Below are positions 17,521 through 26,035 of a DNA stretch of 64,000 bases, one piece after another. The position numbers and the translations under genes are program-made. The DNA comes from Planctomycetota bacterium. GTDB lineage: Bacteria; Planctomycetota; MHYJ01; WSZJ01; JACPWG01. The notes beneath the pieces are model-generated. The model was not told the DNA's origin. It was given only the letters and a program-made list of their open reading frames with translations, and made no database searches. Position 1 is the stretch's first letter; every line of letters begins with the position of its first letter. Location of the stretch: contig JACPWG010000035.1 of NCBI GenBank assembly GCA_016197205.1, forward strand, positions 47,798 to 111,797. The letters are read 5' to 3'.

Positions 17521-18162
17521 TCAGGAAGCGGCCCCCGCGGCGGCGAAGGCCGCGTCGACCGGCCGCCGATGCCGGCGCGGAAGCCACCGGGCGATCAGCG
17601 TTCGCACGGCCGTGAGGTCCGCCGCGGTGGCGCCGACGTTCACGGCGCCGCGCAAATGGGCCTGGAGCTGGGGGATCGTCCCCTCCACGGCCAGGATCGC
17701 CAGCACGCACAGCTCGCGACGGCGCGCGTCCAGCCGCGGCCGGCTCAGGACCTTGCCGTAACCCTCCCACAGGATCCACGCGGCCAGCTCCGGGGAGAGC
17801 GCGCGCATGTTCCGGAGCATCTTCTCGAAGGACGCGCCGTAGATGCGCCGGCAGAGCCGCTCCCCGCGTCGCCGCCAAAGCCCGATCGAGTCGTGACCGG
17901 GACCGCGCCCCGGCAACGCGAGCCCGCGCGCGTCGAGCGCCCGCCGCAAGCCGGTCAACGCGTTGATGGCGCGCGGATACCCGAGGAAGAGGTAGGACTG
18001 CAGGAGCGCCTCGTGCAGGTCGTCGACGGCGACCCCCGCGTCCAGGGCGGCCGTCACCGCGGAAGGGATCGCAGCGGCGTCGCGGGCCGCGAGCGCGGAC
18101 ACGCGGACCAGATGGGCGTCGAGCCCGAGGCTGTCCCTCCGCGGGGTCGCGCGTGCGGGCAT
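17521..18162 (-). CDS. Carboxymuconolactone decarboxylase-like protein (AhpD-like fold, no CxxC)
   Basis: 213-residue cytoplasmic protein that looks like two CMD-type helical repeats: DLHEALLQSYLFLGYPRAIN in the first half and RRELCVLAILAVEGTIPQLQAHLRGAVNVGATAADLTAV in the second, the latter being the CMD signature with its conserved His. The redox CxxC of AhpD is missing, so peroxidase-type chemistry is unlikely; a decarboxylase or binding role is possible. ATG 18162 follows GAGGAG. The gene is divergent from the S55 peptidase gene with two promoters in the 150-bp gap. Confidence 0.75.
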   Translation of the reverse strand: MPARATPRRDSLGLDAHLVRVSALAARDAAAIPSAVTAALDAGVAVDDLHEALLQSYLFLGYPRAINALTGLRRALDARGLALPGRGPGHDSIGLWRRRGERLCRRIYGASFEKMLRNMRALSPELAAWILWEGYGKVLSRPRLDARRRELCVLAILAVEGTIPQLQAHLRGAVNVGATAADLTAVRTLIARWLPRRHRRPVDAAFAAAGAAS

Positions 18163-18203
18163 GGAGTGCTCCTCAGGAGGAAACAGCCGCGTGCACGGCC
18201 CGC

Positions 18204-18233
18204 ATTCTATGGCGCTCCCGGTCGCGGCGTCCA
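18204..18233 (-). promoter_or_regulatory. Probable promoter of the CMD-like gene
   Basis: Minus-strand TGGACG, 18-bp spacer, TAGAAT, about 45 bp upstream of the 18162 start and back to back with the promoter of the divergent gene. Confidence 0.5.
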
Positions 18234-18243
18234 GGCATTTCCC

Positions 18244-18272
18244 TTGACTTGCCTTCGGGCCGAATCTATCTT
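18244..18272 (+). promoter_or_regulatory. Promoter of the S55 peptidase gene
   Basis: TTGACT, 17-bp spacer, TATCTT, ending 40 bp before the ATG at 18313; a good match to the housekeeping sigma consensus. Confidence 0.7.
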
Positions 18273-18312
18273 CCTCCCTCCTTCCGCTTATTCCCTCCCA
18301 AGGAGATTGCGC

Positions 18313-20004
18313 ATGTCCGCTCGAGCCCTTCTCGCCGTCGGACTCCTCCTCTCGCTGTCCCACCTCTCCACTCCCGCGCTCGCCGACGCGGAGGATTTTC
18401 TGCGCGTCGAGGACACGCGGCCGGGCATGACCGGCTACGGTCTCACGGTCTTCAAGGGGACCGAGATCGAGCGCTTCGACGTCAAGGTGCTCGCCGTCCT
18501 CAAGCGGGTCATGCCGTGCCGCGACCTCGTCCTCATCGAGTGCGGCGCGAAAATCCTCGAGAAATCCTCCATCATCGCCGGCATGAGCGGCAGCCCCATC
18601 TACATCGAAGGCAAGCTCGCGGGCGCTCTCTCCCGCGGCTTCACCTTCCCCAAAGACGCCATCGCCATGTACACGCCGATCGCCGACATGGTGGAGGAGG
18701 GAAACCACCCCCTCGAATACGGCCGGTACTGGCGCGCCGACGACGCCTCCGGGATCGTCCCGTGCCGCACGCCGCTCTTCGTCTCCGGACTCGGCCCGCG
18801 CGCGCAGGAGTTCCTCGCCGACCGCCTCAAGCCGTTCGGCCTCGTGCCCGTCGCCGGCGGGGCCGGAGACGCGGCCGCGGGCGGACCGGAGATCCCGCTG
18901 GTCGCGGGCAGCGCGGTGGGCTTCCAGCTCTGCAAGGGGGACCTCACGATGACCGGGGTCGGCACCGTGACCTACCGCGACGGCGATCGCGTGTTCGCCT
19001 TCGGTCACCCCTTCCTGCAGGGGGGCGAACTCTCCATGCCCATGACCACGGCCGTCGTCCACACGGTCGTCGCTTCTTCCATGATGTCGTTCAAAATGGC
19101 GTCCCCCGCCCAGGAGGTCGGTTCTCTCGTCCAGGACCGCGCCTCCACCGTCATGGGGGTGATCGGCAAGATCTGCCCGATGCTGCCGGTCGAGGTCACG
19201 CTCGAAAACCTGAAGACGAAGACCGTGCAAAAGGTTCGGATCGAGGTCATTCGCAATCCGGTCTACACGCCGATGCTGATCCAGTTGGCCGTCATGAACG
19301 CGATCGAGACGCTCGAGCCGGGCTCGAACGACGTCACGGTCGAAGTGAAGGCCCGGATGGAGTTGGACAAGTACCCCGCGCTGGAGGTCAGCGAGACCGC
19401 GTCGAGCACCTCCGGCCTCTCGGGCGATCCGTCCGGCATCGCGAGCGTCCTCATGCCGGCGGTGCAGCTCATGATGAACCCGTTCCAGAAGGTGCAGGTG
19501 AAGAGCCTTTCGGTCTGGATCGGCCTGCGTCCGGAGCGCCGCACCGCGGAGATCACCCGGGCGTGGTCGGAGCAGGCCCAGGTGGAGGCGGGGAAAGAAG
19601 CGCGCGTGTGCGTGGCCCTCCGGCCGTACAATGGCTCCGAGGCGTTGAAGACCCTTTCGGTTCCGATCCCGCGGGACGTACCGAGCGGCAGCCGGCTTCT
19701 CGTGCACCTGCACGGCGGACAGGCCGCGCGGACGCTGCTGCCCCAGCCCACGAACGTCGATGAGTTGCTCGCCTTTCTCAAAGACCGGCACTCGTCCACC
19801 AACCTGGTCGCGACGCTCGTCCTCCCGAGCGCGAGCGTGCGCTACCGGGGCTTCGACACCCGGCGGATCCCCATCGGCCTCCTGCGCGAGCTGGTGCCTC
19901 TCCTCGACCATCGCGCCCGCGTCGCCCCGGACCTGGACCGGGTCTTCCTGCCGACCGAATGGGTCGTCGAGGGGACCTACGGCGTGACGCTTCGCGTGAA
20001 ATAG
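18313..20004 (+). CDS. SpoIVB-type peptidase S55 domain protein, secreted
   Basis: 563-residue exported protein. The signal peptide (ARALLAVGLLLSLSHLSTPA) ends near residue 24. FLRVEDTRPGMTGYGLTVFKG and IIAGMSGSPIYIEGKLAGAL (residues 88-106) are the S55 blocks, with Ser93 as probable nucleophile. A second block, GTVTYRDGDRVFAFGHPFLQGG (about 217-238), supplies a likely catalytic His. In SpoIVB of Bacillus the histidine precedes the serine; here the order is reversed, as in other non-sporulating homologues I know. The C-terminal 250 residues are beta-rich without a named domain. ATG follows AAGGAGATTGCGC and a good promoter. Likely periplasmic regulatory protease; target unknown. A secreted propeller gene lies 282 bp downstream. 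Confidence 0.85.
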   Translation: MSARALLAVGLLLSLSHLSTPALADAEDFLRVEDTRPGMTGYGLTVFKGTEIERFDVKVLAVLKRVMPCRDLVLIECGAKILEKSSIIAGMSGSPIYIEGKLAGALSRGFTFPKDAIAMYTPIADMVEEGNHPLEYGRYWRADDASGIVPCRTPLFVSGLGPRAQEFLADRLKPFGLVPVAGGAGDAAAGGPEIPLVAGSAVGFQLCKGDLTMTGVGTVTYRDGDRVFAFGHPFLQGGELSMPMTTAVVHTVVASSMMSFKMASPAQEVGSLVQDRASTVMGVIGKICPMLPVEVTLENLKTKTVQKVRIEVIRNPVYTPMLIQLAVMNAIETLEPGSNDVTVEVKARMELDKYPALEVSETASSTSGLSGDPSGIASVLMPAVQLMMNPFQKVQVKSLSVWIGLRPERRTAEITRAWSEQAQVEAGKEARVCVALRPYNGSEALKTLSVPIPRDVPSGSRLLVHLHGGQAARTLLPQPTNVDELLAFLKDRHSSTNLVATLVLPSASVRYRGFDTRRIPIGLLRELVPLLDHRARVAPDLDRVFLPTEWVVEGTYGVTLRVK

Positions 20005-20041
20005 CTCACGGCGCCGTTGGGCCGGAGTCCAGGGGCGACGA

Positions 20042-20210
20042 AACCACAGATTGCACAGATTTCACAGATCAGAATCGTCGCAATCTGTGTAATCTGTGAA
20101 ATCTGTGGTTCGTCGAGGTTTGGTTGCGGCCATCGGCTGCTCTGGGAAATCTGTGGTTCCGTCGTCGTTTGGTCGCGGCCATCCGCTGCTGCGGGAAATC
20201 CGTGGTTTCC
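20042..20210. repeat. ACCACAGATT... dispersed repeat: hairpin plus two tandem units
   Basis: 20042-20110 is a long hairpin, AACCACAGATTGCACAGATT on the left with ATCTGTGAAATCTGTGGTT on the right. 20111-20210 holds two tandem copies of a roughly 50-bp unit reading GTTTGGTTGCGGCCATCGGC and ending AAATCTGTGGTT. Related sequence is at 63722-63980. It fills the gap between the S55 gene and the propeller gene and codes for nothing. Confidence 0.85.
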
Positions 20211-20286
20211 GAGGTGCCCGATCCCCCGAGAAGCGTGCGAAAAAACGAACTCCCACCGATGTGCAGCCTAGATCAAGGAGCGATTC

Positions 20287-22509
20287 ATGCATCCACGAAT
20301 GCTCGCCGCGGTCGGCGCCGCCGGCGTCCTCGCCCTGGCCTCCACCGCGTTCGCGGTGAGGACCCGCCTCTGGGAAGTGACGAACGAGGCCGAGTTCAGC
20401 CGCGGCGAGCTGGAGAACGCGGTCGTGACGTCCGCGGGCTCGGTGCACCTCGGCCGGAAGCTCACCGAAATCAAGTCGGAGGAGAAAGGCTTCTGGTCGT
20501 CCGCGGTCGGACAGGACGGCACGCTCTACCTCGGCGGGGGGGACAACGGGAAGGTGTTTCGCCTCGACGGAGACAAGCTCGCCGAGGTCGGCGACACGGG
20601 CGAGATGATGGTGACCGCGCTCGCGGTCGACGGCGCGGGCGTGCTCTTCGCCGCCACCCTCCCGAACGGAAGGATTTTCCGCCTCGGGAAGGAGGGGAAA
20701 CTCGAGCTCTTCGCCACGCTCCCGGCGCCGAACGTCTGGTGTCTCGCGCCCGGAACCGACGGCGCGCTCTACGCGGGGGCGGGTCCGAAGGGCCGGCTCT
20801 ATCGGGTCGCCGCGGGCGCCGGTTCGGAAGAGTTGTACGTCACGCGCAGCGAAAACATCCTGAGTCTGGTCGCGGGCGAAAAAGGGGACTTGTACTTCGG
20901 CACCGCCAAGCCGGGCGTCGTGTATCGCCGGACGTCAGAGGGCAAGGTGCGCGGCCTCGCGGACCTGGGTACGCACGAAATCCGGGCGATGGCGTGGGGT
21001 CCGGGCGGGCTCACGGTGGCCGCGAACCTGCCCGGGGAGGCCGTGGGCGCGGCCGCGTCGGAGGGGACTGGGAAGGCGGGCGGCGCGATCCACATCACGC
21101 CGTCGGGCGGTGCGCCGACGATCACGATCGACGAGGACGAACTGGGCGGCGGGGACGGGGAGGGCAAAGCCGCGGTCGCGCCGGACGCGAAGGGTGGGGA
21201 AGGGGCCCTGTACCGGGTCGACGCGCGCGGCGCGCTGGACGAGCTCGTCCGCTTGCCCGGCGGCCTGATCTCCTCGGTGGTCGCGTCGGCGGATGGGGCC
21301 GTCTACGCCGCCTCGAGTTCGGCGGGCAAGGTCTTCCAATTTCTGGCGGATAACGTGAACTCGACGCTGCTCAATGCGCAGGGGCGGCAGGCGCTGACGC
21401 TTGCCCTGGAGAAAGGCGCCCTTCGCTATGTGGGGATGAGCCATCCGGCGGGCGTTTTCCGGGTCGAGTCGGAACGGGCCGAGTCGGGCAGTCTCGTGTC
21501 GGAGGTCTTCGACGCGCGCTTCTCCGCGGATTGGGGACGCATCCACTGGGTCGGGAACGGCGCGCTCGGCTTCGCGACGCGCAGCGGCAACTCGGCCACG
21601 CCCGACGAGACGTGGTCGGACTGGTCGCCGATCGTGGAGGGGAACCCGGTGGCGGTTTCGGCCCCGCCGGGCCGTTTCCTCCAATGGAAGGCCGCCTGGA
21701 CGCAGGATCGGCAGGCTACGCTGACCGCGGTGCGAGTGGCGTACCTGGTGCAGAACCAGCGCCCGCGCGTGACCTCGGTGTCGCTCTCGGTCCCGGAAGG
21801 GGGAGACGAGGGGGAGGGGAAACCCGCGACGCCGTCCGCCGCGACCGCGCTCCTGGGCGCGACGCTGTCGGGCAGCGAGGCCGGCAAGGACAAGGGGACC
21901 TCGATCGGCGCGCACGACGGCGGCGGTTCGGGGACCGGCGGCTTGCACAAGCTCGGGCAACAGGTGGGGGTCGTGAAGAAGCTCACCTGGGCGGCCGAGG
22001 ATCCGGACGGCGACGCGCTGGGCTACCGGCTCTGGTTCGCGGAGCAGGGGACGACCCGCTGGATTCCGCTCACGCACGGTGACCCGATGCTGGAGACGAC
22101 CTTCGACTGGAACACGGAATCCGTGCCGGACGGCTACTACGTGGTGAAGGTCGAGGCGACCGACGAGAACGCGAACCCGCGCGAGGCGGTGCTGAAGTCG
22201 TCGAAGGTGTCGTCCCCGATCCTCGTGGACAACACGAGGCCGGTCGTGCGCGGCCTGGCGGTGGGGGACGATTTGCAGCTCACGGGCACGGCGGAGGACT
22301 CCGCGAGCCTGATCGACGAGCTCGAGTACTCCGTCGACGGGGGGGCGTGGCATCCGGCCTGGCCGGAGGGAAGACTGGCGGACCGCCGGCAGGCGGCGTT
22401 CCGGATCCGGCTGGAGGGGCTGGCCGTCGGGGACCACGTGGTGGCCGTGCGGGCCAAGGACCTCGCGGGAAACGTGGGCGCGGCCCAGGTCCCCTTCGGG
22501 AGCAAGTGA
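20287..22509 (+). CDS. Secreted beta-propeller protein with C-terminal Ig-like domain
   Basis: 740-residue exported protein of unknown function. Signal peptide MLAAVGAAGVLALASTAFA. Residues about 55-390 contain repeating blades (GTLYLGGGDNGKVFRLDGD, GVLFAATLPNGRIFRLGKEG, GALYAGAGPKGRLYRVAAG, GDLYFGTAKPGVVYRRTSEG, GAVYAASSSAGKVFQFL), a seven-blade-type propeller. A Gly/Asp/Glu-rich insert (about 245-310) breaks it. Residues about 410-510 look like a galactose-binding-type sandwich (WSDWSPI), and the end (LVDNTRPVVRGLAVGD ... VGDHVVAVRAKDLAGNVG) is a fibronectin/Ig-like domain. Starts after AAGGAGCGATTC. Probably cell-surface; it shares orientation with the S55 peptidase and the PilZ gene. Confidence 0.8.
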   Translation: MHPRMLAAVGAAGVLALASTAFAVRTRLWEVTNEAEFSRGELENAVVTSAGSVHLGRKLTEIKSEEKGFWSSAVGQDGTLYLGGGDNGKVFRLDGDKLAEVGDTGEMMVTALAVDGAGVLFAATLPNGRIFRLGKEGKLELFATLPAPNVWCLAPGTDGALYAGAGPKGRLYRVAAGAGSEELYVTRSENILSLVAGEKGDLYFGTAKPGVVYRRTSEGKVRGLADLGTHEIRAMAWGPGGLTVAANLPGEAVGAAASEGTGKAGGAIHITPSGGAPTITIDEDELGGGDGEGKAAVAPDAKGGEGALYRVDARGALDELVRLPGGLISSVVASADGAVYAASSSAGKVFQFLADNVNSTLLNAQGRQALTLALEKGALRYVGMSHPAGVFRVESERAESGSLVSEVFDARFSADWGRIHWVGNGALGFATRSGNSATPDETWSDWSPIVEGNPVAVSAPPGRFLQWKAAWTQDRQATLTAVRVAYLVQNQRPRVTSVSLSVPEGGDEGEGKPATPSAATALLGATLSGSEAGKDKGTSIGAHDGGGSGTGGLHKLGQQVGVVKKLTWAAEDPDGDALGYRLWFAEQGTTRWIPLTHGDPMLETTFDWNTESVPDGYYVVKVEATDENANPREAVLKSSKVSSPILVDNTRPVVRGLAVGDDLQLTGTAEDSASLIDELEYSVDGGAWHPAWPEGRLADRRQAAFRIRLEGLAVGDHVVAVRAKDLAGNVGAAQVPFGSK

Positions 22510-22570
22510 AGTCGGAGGCGAAAACCGCCGATGTAGTTATCGGCCGAGCAACCAATTCGGAGGGTGTTCG

Positions 22571-23035
22571 ATGGTTCGTGCCGATCGGCGGTCCAACGCT
22601 CGCGCGCGGCTGCGCGAGGCCTTCGCCGTGCTGCGCCTCGTGGGGGGCGAGCTGCCGGCGAACCGAGTGGCGAAGGTCAGCGACATTTCGGCGGGGGGAC
22701 TGACGCTCACGGCCTGGGCGTGCCTCAATCCAGGGGACCGGGTGATGCTCGCCGTGAACCTGCCGATCCTGGACCTGGCCTGCGAGGCCGAGGTGGTCTG
22801 GGCGCGGGGGGAAGCGGGGAAGGGACCGATGGCGAACGCGCACTGGGTGGCGGGAGTGCAGTTCCTGGAAATGCCGCGCGAGGCGCACGAGCAGATCGAG
22901 CGACTGCTGGCGAACCCGATGCTGGGGATGTCGGCGTGGGGCAAGGGGACGGAGACGAGGCGCCGGGAGGCGATGGCGCCGCCGCGGCTGGAGTTGGAGA
23001 AGGTGGCGGCGGCGGTGAGGCCGGCCGTAGCGTAG
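22571..23035 (+). CDS. PilZ domain protein
   Basis: 154-residue single PilZ domain, a cyclic di-GMP receptor. The two ligand motifs are present: RRSNARAR near residue 6 (RxxxR) and SDISAGGLTL near residue 39 (D/N-x-S-x-x-G). The beta barrel continues with PGDRVMLAVNLPI, LDLACEAEVVWAR and WVAGVQFLEM. The C-terminal 30 residues are charged. ATG 22571 has GGAGGG upstream, 61 bp after the propeller gene, probably one transcript. Its TAG stop is the first triplet of the palindrome at 23026-23129. What it regulates is not visible. Confidence 0.88.
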   Translation: MVRADRRSNARARLREAFAVLRLVGGELPANRVAKVSDISAGGLTLTAWACLNPGDRVMLAVNLPILDLACEAEVVWARGEAGKGPMANAHWVAGVQFLEMPREAHEQIERLLANPMLGMSAWGKGTETRRREAMAPPRLELEKVAAAVRPAVA

Positions 23036-23129
23036 GGGCAGCCCTTGTGGCTGCCCGCGAGCTGCCAGGGTGCCGCGAGCCCCGGCGCGGTCCTCGCGCC
23101 AGGGCGGCTGCAAGGGCCGCCCCTACGGC
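23026..23129. repeat. Palindromic element with CGTAGGGGCNGCCC ends, family 4
   Basis: 104 bp between two convergent genes. The left end CGTAGGGGCAGCCCTTG and the complement of the right end, CGTAGGGGCGGCCCTTG, are terminal inverted repeats. The TAG in each end is the stop codon of the adjoining gene: pilZ on the plus strand and pfkB on the minus strand. A partial relative lies at 57042-57069. Confidence 0.85.
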
Positions 23130-24022
23130 GTGATCAACCGCACGAACTCCTGGAAACGGTGCTCGATCTCCGGGCGGGTGAGCCGCTTGAGCCTGTCGAG
23201 GGAGAAGTCCTCGATGGCGAACGACGCGGTCACGGTCCCGTAGAGGACCCCGCGCTTCAAGTGCGCGAAGCTCGGGGAGCCGTTCTGGGCGAGGTAGCCC
23301 ATCAAGCCGCCGGCGAAGCTGTCCCCCGCGCCGGTGGGGTCCTGCACGTCCGCGAGGGGGAAAGCGGGCACGGCGAAAAACTCATCCCGGCTCATCAGGA
23401 AGGCGCCGTGCTCGGCCTTCTTCAGGATGAGGATGCGCGGTCCCATCTCGAGGATGGCCCGCCCCGCCGCGATCAGGTTCGAGCGTCCGCTGAGTTGCAC
23501 GGCTTCGTGGTTGTTGAGGATGATGCCGTCCACGCGGCGCAGGAGATCGAGGAGGGCGGCGCGTTCGGTTTCGATCCAGAGATTCATGCTGTCCGCGAGC
23601 ACGAAGGCCGGGTCGGAGACCTGGTCGAGGACGGCAATCTGTGTCTTCGGGCTGCCGTTGGCGAGGAAGACGTACCGTGACTGACGAAACGCGGCCGGGA
23701 TCTTCGGGCGATAGTCGTCGAAAACGTTCAGCTCGACCGAGACCGTCGTGGCGCTGGACAGGTCTCCCTTGTACCGGCCGTGCCAGCGGAACGTGCGGCC
23801 CGCGGCGACCTCAAGGCCGGCCGTGTCCACGCCCAGCGAACGGTAAAATTCGATGTGTTCCTGCCGGAAGTCGCTGCCGACGATGCCGACGAGCCGGGGG
23901 GGCGTGAAGAAGCTGGCGCAGGCGGAGAAGTAGGACGCGGAGCCTCCGAGCACGCTCTCGACCCGACGATGCTGGGTCTCGATGGTATCGTAGGCGATGG
24001 AGCCGACGACCAGGAGAGACAT
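23123..24022 (-). CDS. PfkB-family carbohydrate kinase
   Basis: 299-residue sugar kinase of the ribokinase fold. N-terminus LLVVGSIAYDTIETQH, LGGSASYFSACASFF substrate lid, and the C-terminal signature DPTGAGDSFAGGLMGYLA with the anion hole and catalytic Asp. The divergent sugar site (ETQHRRVESVLGGSASYFS) resembles a subgroup of PfkB proteins with unassigned substrate, sometimes adenosine kinase-like; substrate unknown. ATG 24022 has GGGAGG upstream, 65 bp behind gltX, so probably co-transcribed. Its stop codon is part of a palindromic element. Confidence 0.87.
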   Translation of the reverse strand: MSLLVVGSIAYDTIETQHRRVESVLGGSASYFSACASFFTPPRLVGIVGSDFRQEHIEFYRSLGVDTAGLEVAAGRTFRWHGRYKGDLSSATTVSVELNVFDDYRPKIPAAFRQSRYVFLANGSPKTQIAVLDQVSDPAFVLADSMNLWIETERAALLDLLRRVDGIILNNHEAVQLSGRSNLIAAGRAILEMGPRILILKKAEHGAFLMSRDEFFAVPAFPLADVQDPTGAGDSFAGGLMGYLAQNGSPSFAHLKRGVLYGTVTASFAIEDFSLDRLKRLTRPEIEHRFQEFVRLITP

Positions 24023-24087
24023 GGGGACCTCCCAAGCAGGGGCGCGGGACGGGCGGGGTAGAGCCCACCAAGAAGGACTTCGCGTTG

Positions 24088-25563
24088 CTACTGCGGTTGC
24101 CCTGCCGGAGAGGGCGCGGTGCGGGCCAAGCCGTCGAGCTTGCGGACGGCCTCGTCCAGCCGAGCCGCGACCTTGTCCTTCCCGAGGGCCACCATGGTCT
24201 CGCAGAGCGGCGGCGTGGCCGTCTTGCCCGTCACGGCCACCCGGAGCATCATGAAGAGGTCGCCGACTTTCCAGCCCAGCCTCTCCGCGATCGCCCGCCC
24301 CTCGCGGTCGATCTCCGTCGCGACGGGGGCGGCCATCGCCGCATAGGCCTGGACGAAGGTCCGCAGCCCCTCGACCGCGCGCGCGGGCTCCAGCTTCTTC
24401 GGGACGAGGAGGCCCGCCTCGTACTCGACGCGGTCTGCGAAAAAAAAGTCCGTCAGCTCCTGGAACTCGCCGAGCCGCTTCAGCCGGCCCTGGACGAGCG
24501 GGAGGATCGACCGCACGGTCTCGAGCGACGTCCCGGGACGGGCGAAGGGGAGAAGCCGTTGCGCGAGGTCCTCCGCGCCGAGCTTGCGGATGTACTCGCC
24601 GTTCAGCCACTCGAGCTTCTGCAGGTCGAAGACGGGGCCCGTGGTGTTGATGCGGGAGAACTCGAAGGTCTCGACCACGCGCGAGAACGGGAAGATCTCG
24701 ATGCCTTCCGGGACCGAGAAGCCCTGGAGCGCGAGGAAATTGACGAGCGCCTCGGGGAGGTAGCCCTGGGCCTCGTACCACTTGAGCGACGTGGGATTCT
24801 TGCGCTTGGAGATCTTCGTGCGATCGCTGTTGCGCAACAGCGGCATGTGCCCGAACTGCGGCGTCTCCCACCCGAAGGCCCGGTACAGGAGCAGGTGCTT
24901 GGGCGTGGAGGAGATCCACTCCTCGGCGCGCACCACGTGGGTGATGCCCATGAGCCGGTCGTCCACGACGTTGGCAAGGTGGTAGGTCGGCATGCCGTCC
25001 GACTTGAGCAGCACCTGGTCATCCACGGTGCGATTCTCGATCCGGACCTCGCCGCGAATCAGATCCGCGAAGGACGTGAACCCGTCCTCCGGGACCCGCA
25101 GGCGGACCACGTGAGGCTCCCCGGCGGCGACGCGTGCCTCGGCCTCGGCGCGAGGGAGGATGCGGCACTTGCCGTCGTAGCGGGGCTGGTGCTTCGCCGC
25201 CTCCTGGGCCTTGCGCACCTGGTCGAGCCTCTCCGCGCTGCAGAAACAGCGATAGGCCGCGCCCTTCTCCAGCAGCTCGTCCGCGTACTTGCGATAGAGG
25301 GCGCCGCGCTCGGACTGCCGGTACGGCCCGTTCGGCCCGCCCACGTCCGGTCCCTCGTCCCAGAGGAGGCCGAGCCAGCGCAGCGATTCGCTGATCATGC
25401 GCTCCGACTCCGGCGTGGAGCGCGCGCGATCCGTGTCCTCGATGCGCAGGACGAACCGGCCGCCGTGCCGGCGCGCGAAGGCGAGATTGAAAAGCGCGAT
25501 GTAGGCCGTTCCCACGTGGGGGTCGCCGGTGGGGCTGGGCGCGATGCGCAGACGTACCGTCAT
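24088..25563 (-). CDS. gltX: Glutamate--tRNA ligase
   Basis: Charges tRNA-Glu. 491 residues, class I synthetase. RIAPSPTGDPHVGTAYIALFN contains the HIGH-type element (HVGT), LRIEDTDRAR, FCSAERLD and the zinc-less connecting peptide, KSDGMPTYHLANVVDD, VVRAEEWISSTPKH and RTKISKRKNP as the KMSKS loop (KISKR). The C-terminal helical cage is present. The ATG at 25563 is well supported by the conserved N-terminus. Strong promoter at 25632-25660; pfkB-like gene follows on the same strand. Confidence 0.95.
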   Translation of the reverse strand: MTVRLRIAPSPTGDPHVGTAYIALFNLAFARRHGGRFVLRIEDTDRARSTPESERMISESLRWLGLLWDEGPDVGGPNGPYRQSERGALYRKYADELLEKGAAYRCFCSAERLDQVRKAQEAAKHQPRYDGKCRILPRAEAEARVAAGEPHVVRLRVPEDGFTSFADLIRGEVRIENRTVDDQVLLKSDGMPTYHLANVVDDRLMGITHVVRAEEWISSTPKHLLLYRAFGWETPQFGHMPLLRNSDRTKISKRKNPTSLKWYEAQGYLPEALVNFLALQGFSVPEGIEIFPFSRVVETFEFSRINTTGPVFDLQKLEWLNGEYIRKLGAEDLAQRLLPFARPGTSLETVRSILPLVQGRLKRLGEFQELTDFFFADRVEYEAGLLVPKKLEPARAVEGLRTFVQAYAAMAAPVATEIDREGRAIAERLGWKVGDLFMMLRVAVTGKTATPPLCETMVALGKDKVAARLDEAVRKLDGLARTAPSPAGQPQ

Positions 25564-25631
25564 GGGAGGCTCCCGGGGGGGCTCCGAGGGGGCGGAAGGG
25601 GTCTGTGAAGCGGGCTGTGAGGCGGGCGGAC

Positions 25632-25660
25632 AGGATAATTCGCGGCCCGTCGTCTGTCAA
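25632..25660 (-). promoter_or_regulatory. Promoter of gltX
   Basis: Minus-strand TTGACA (complement of 25655-25660), 17-bp spacer, TATCCT (complement of 25632-25637), about 70 bp upstream of the ATG; close to consensus. Confidence 0.75.
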
Positions 25661-25864
25661 TCGAATTCCCCGAAGGGTTCAGCTGCCCATGCGACCTGTG
25701 TCCACAGGACAGCGCAGGGCTTCCGCCTTCGCGCGCGGCGCTTCGGTGGACGGGTCCACCCTGCACGCGTTCTCGCACGGAGGGCCGGAAGCACCTCCCT
25801 GCTCTCACCCGGAGCCAGGACCGCGCTCCAAGGGCTCGGTGCCGTCAACACGGGTTGTCCCGTC

Positions 25865-25888
25865 GGTGCAGGGCGGAAGCCCTGCACC
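25865..25888. repeat. Perfect hairpin GGTGCAGGGC-GGAA-GCCCTGCACC
   Basis: Ten-base stem with a GGAA loop in the 470-bp gap between gltX and the GspE-N repeat gene. No T-run follows, so a terminator is unlikely. Shorter related stretches (CGCAGGGCTTCCGCC near 25711) suggest a dispersed repeat. The rest of 25661-26035 shows no gene. Confidence 0.6.
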
Positions 25889-26035
25889 ACCAGGGCTCGT
25901 GGCCGGCGGAGGGGACGCCTGGGAAGTTTGCCCCCTCCCGCCTTCGGGCCGTGGCTGCCCCGTTTCGCAAGGGTCGACGGGTTCATCCCACCTTGACAGG
26001 TCCGTGCGGGAGGCCGACCGCCCCTCCGCGCCGGG

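Noticed and set aside
18163..19911. Long minus-strand extension of the CMD-like gene over the S55 gene
   Set aside because: Antisense to a signal-peptide-bearing, well-conserved gene; the ATG at 18162 has a proper ribosome site.
20042..20210. CRISPR-like array because of repeated ACAGATT units
   Set aside because: The units are inverted and tandem without unique spacers of even length, and the same sequence recurs at 63722-63980.
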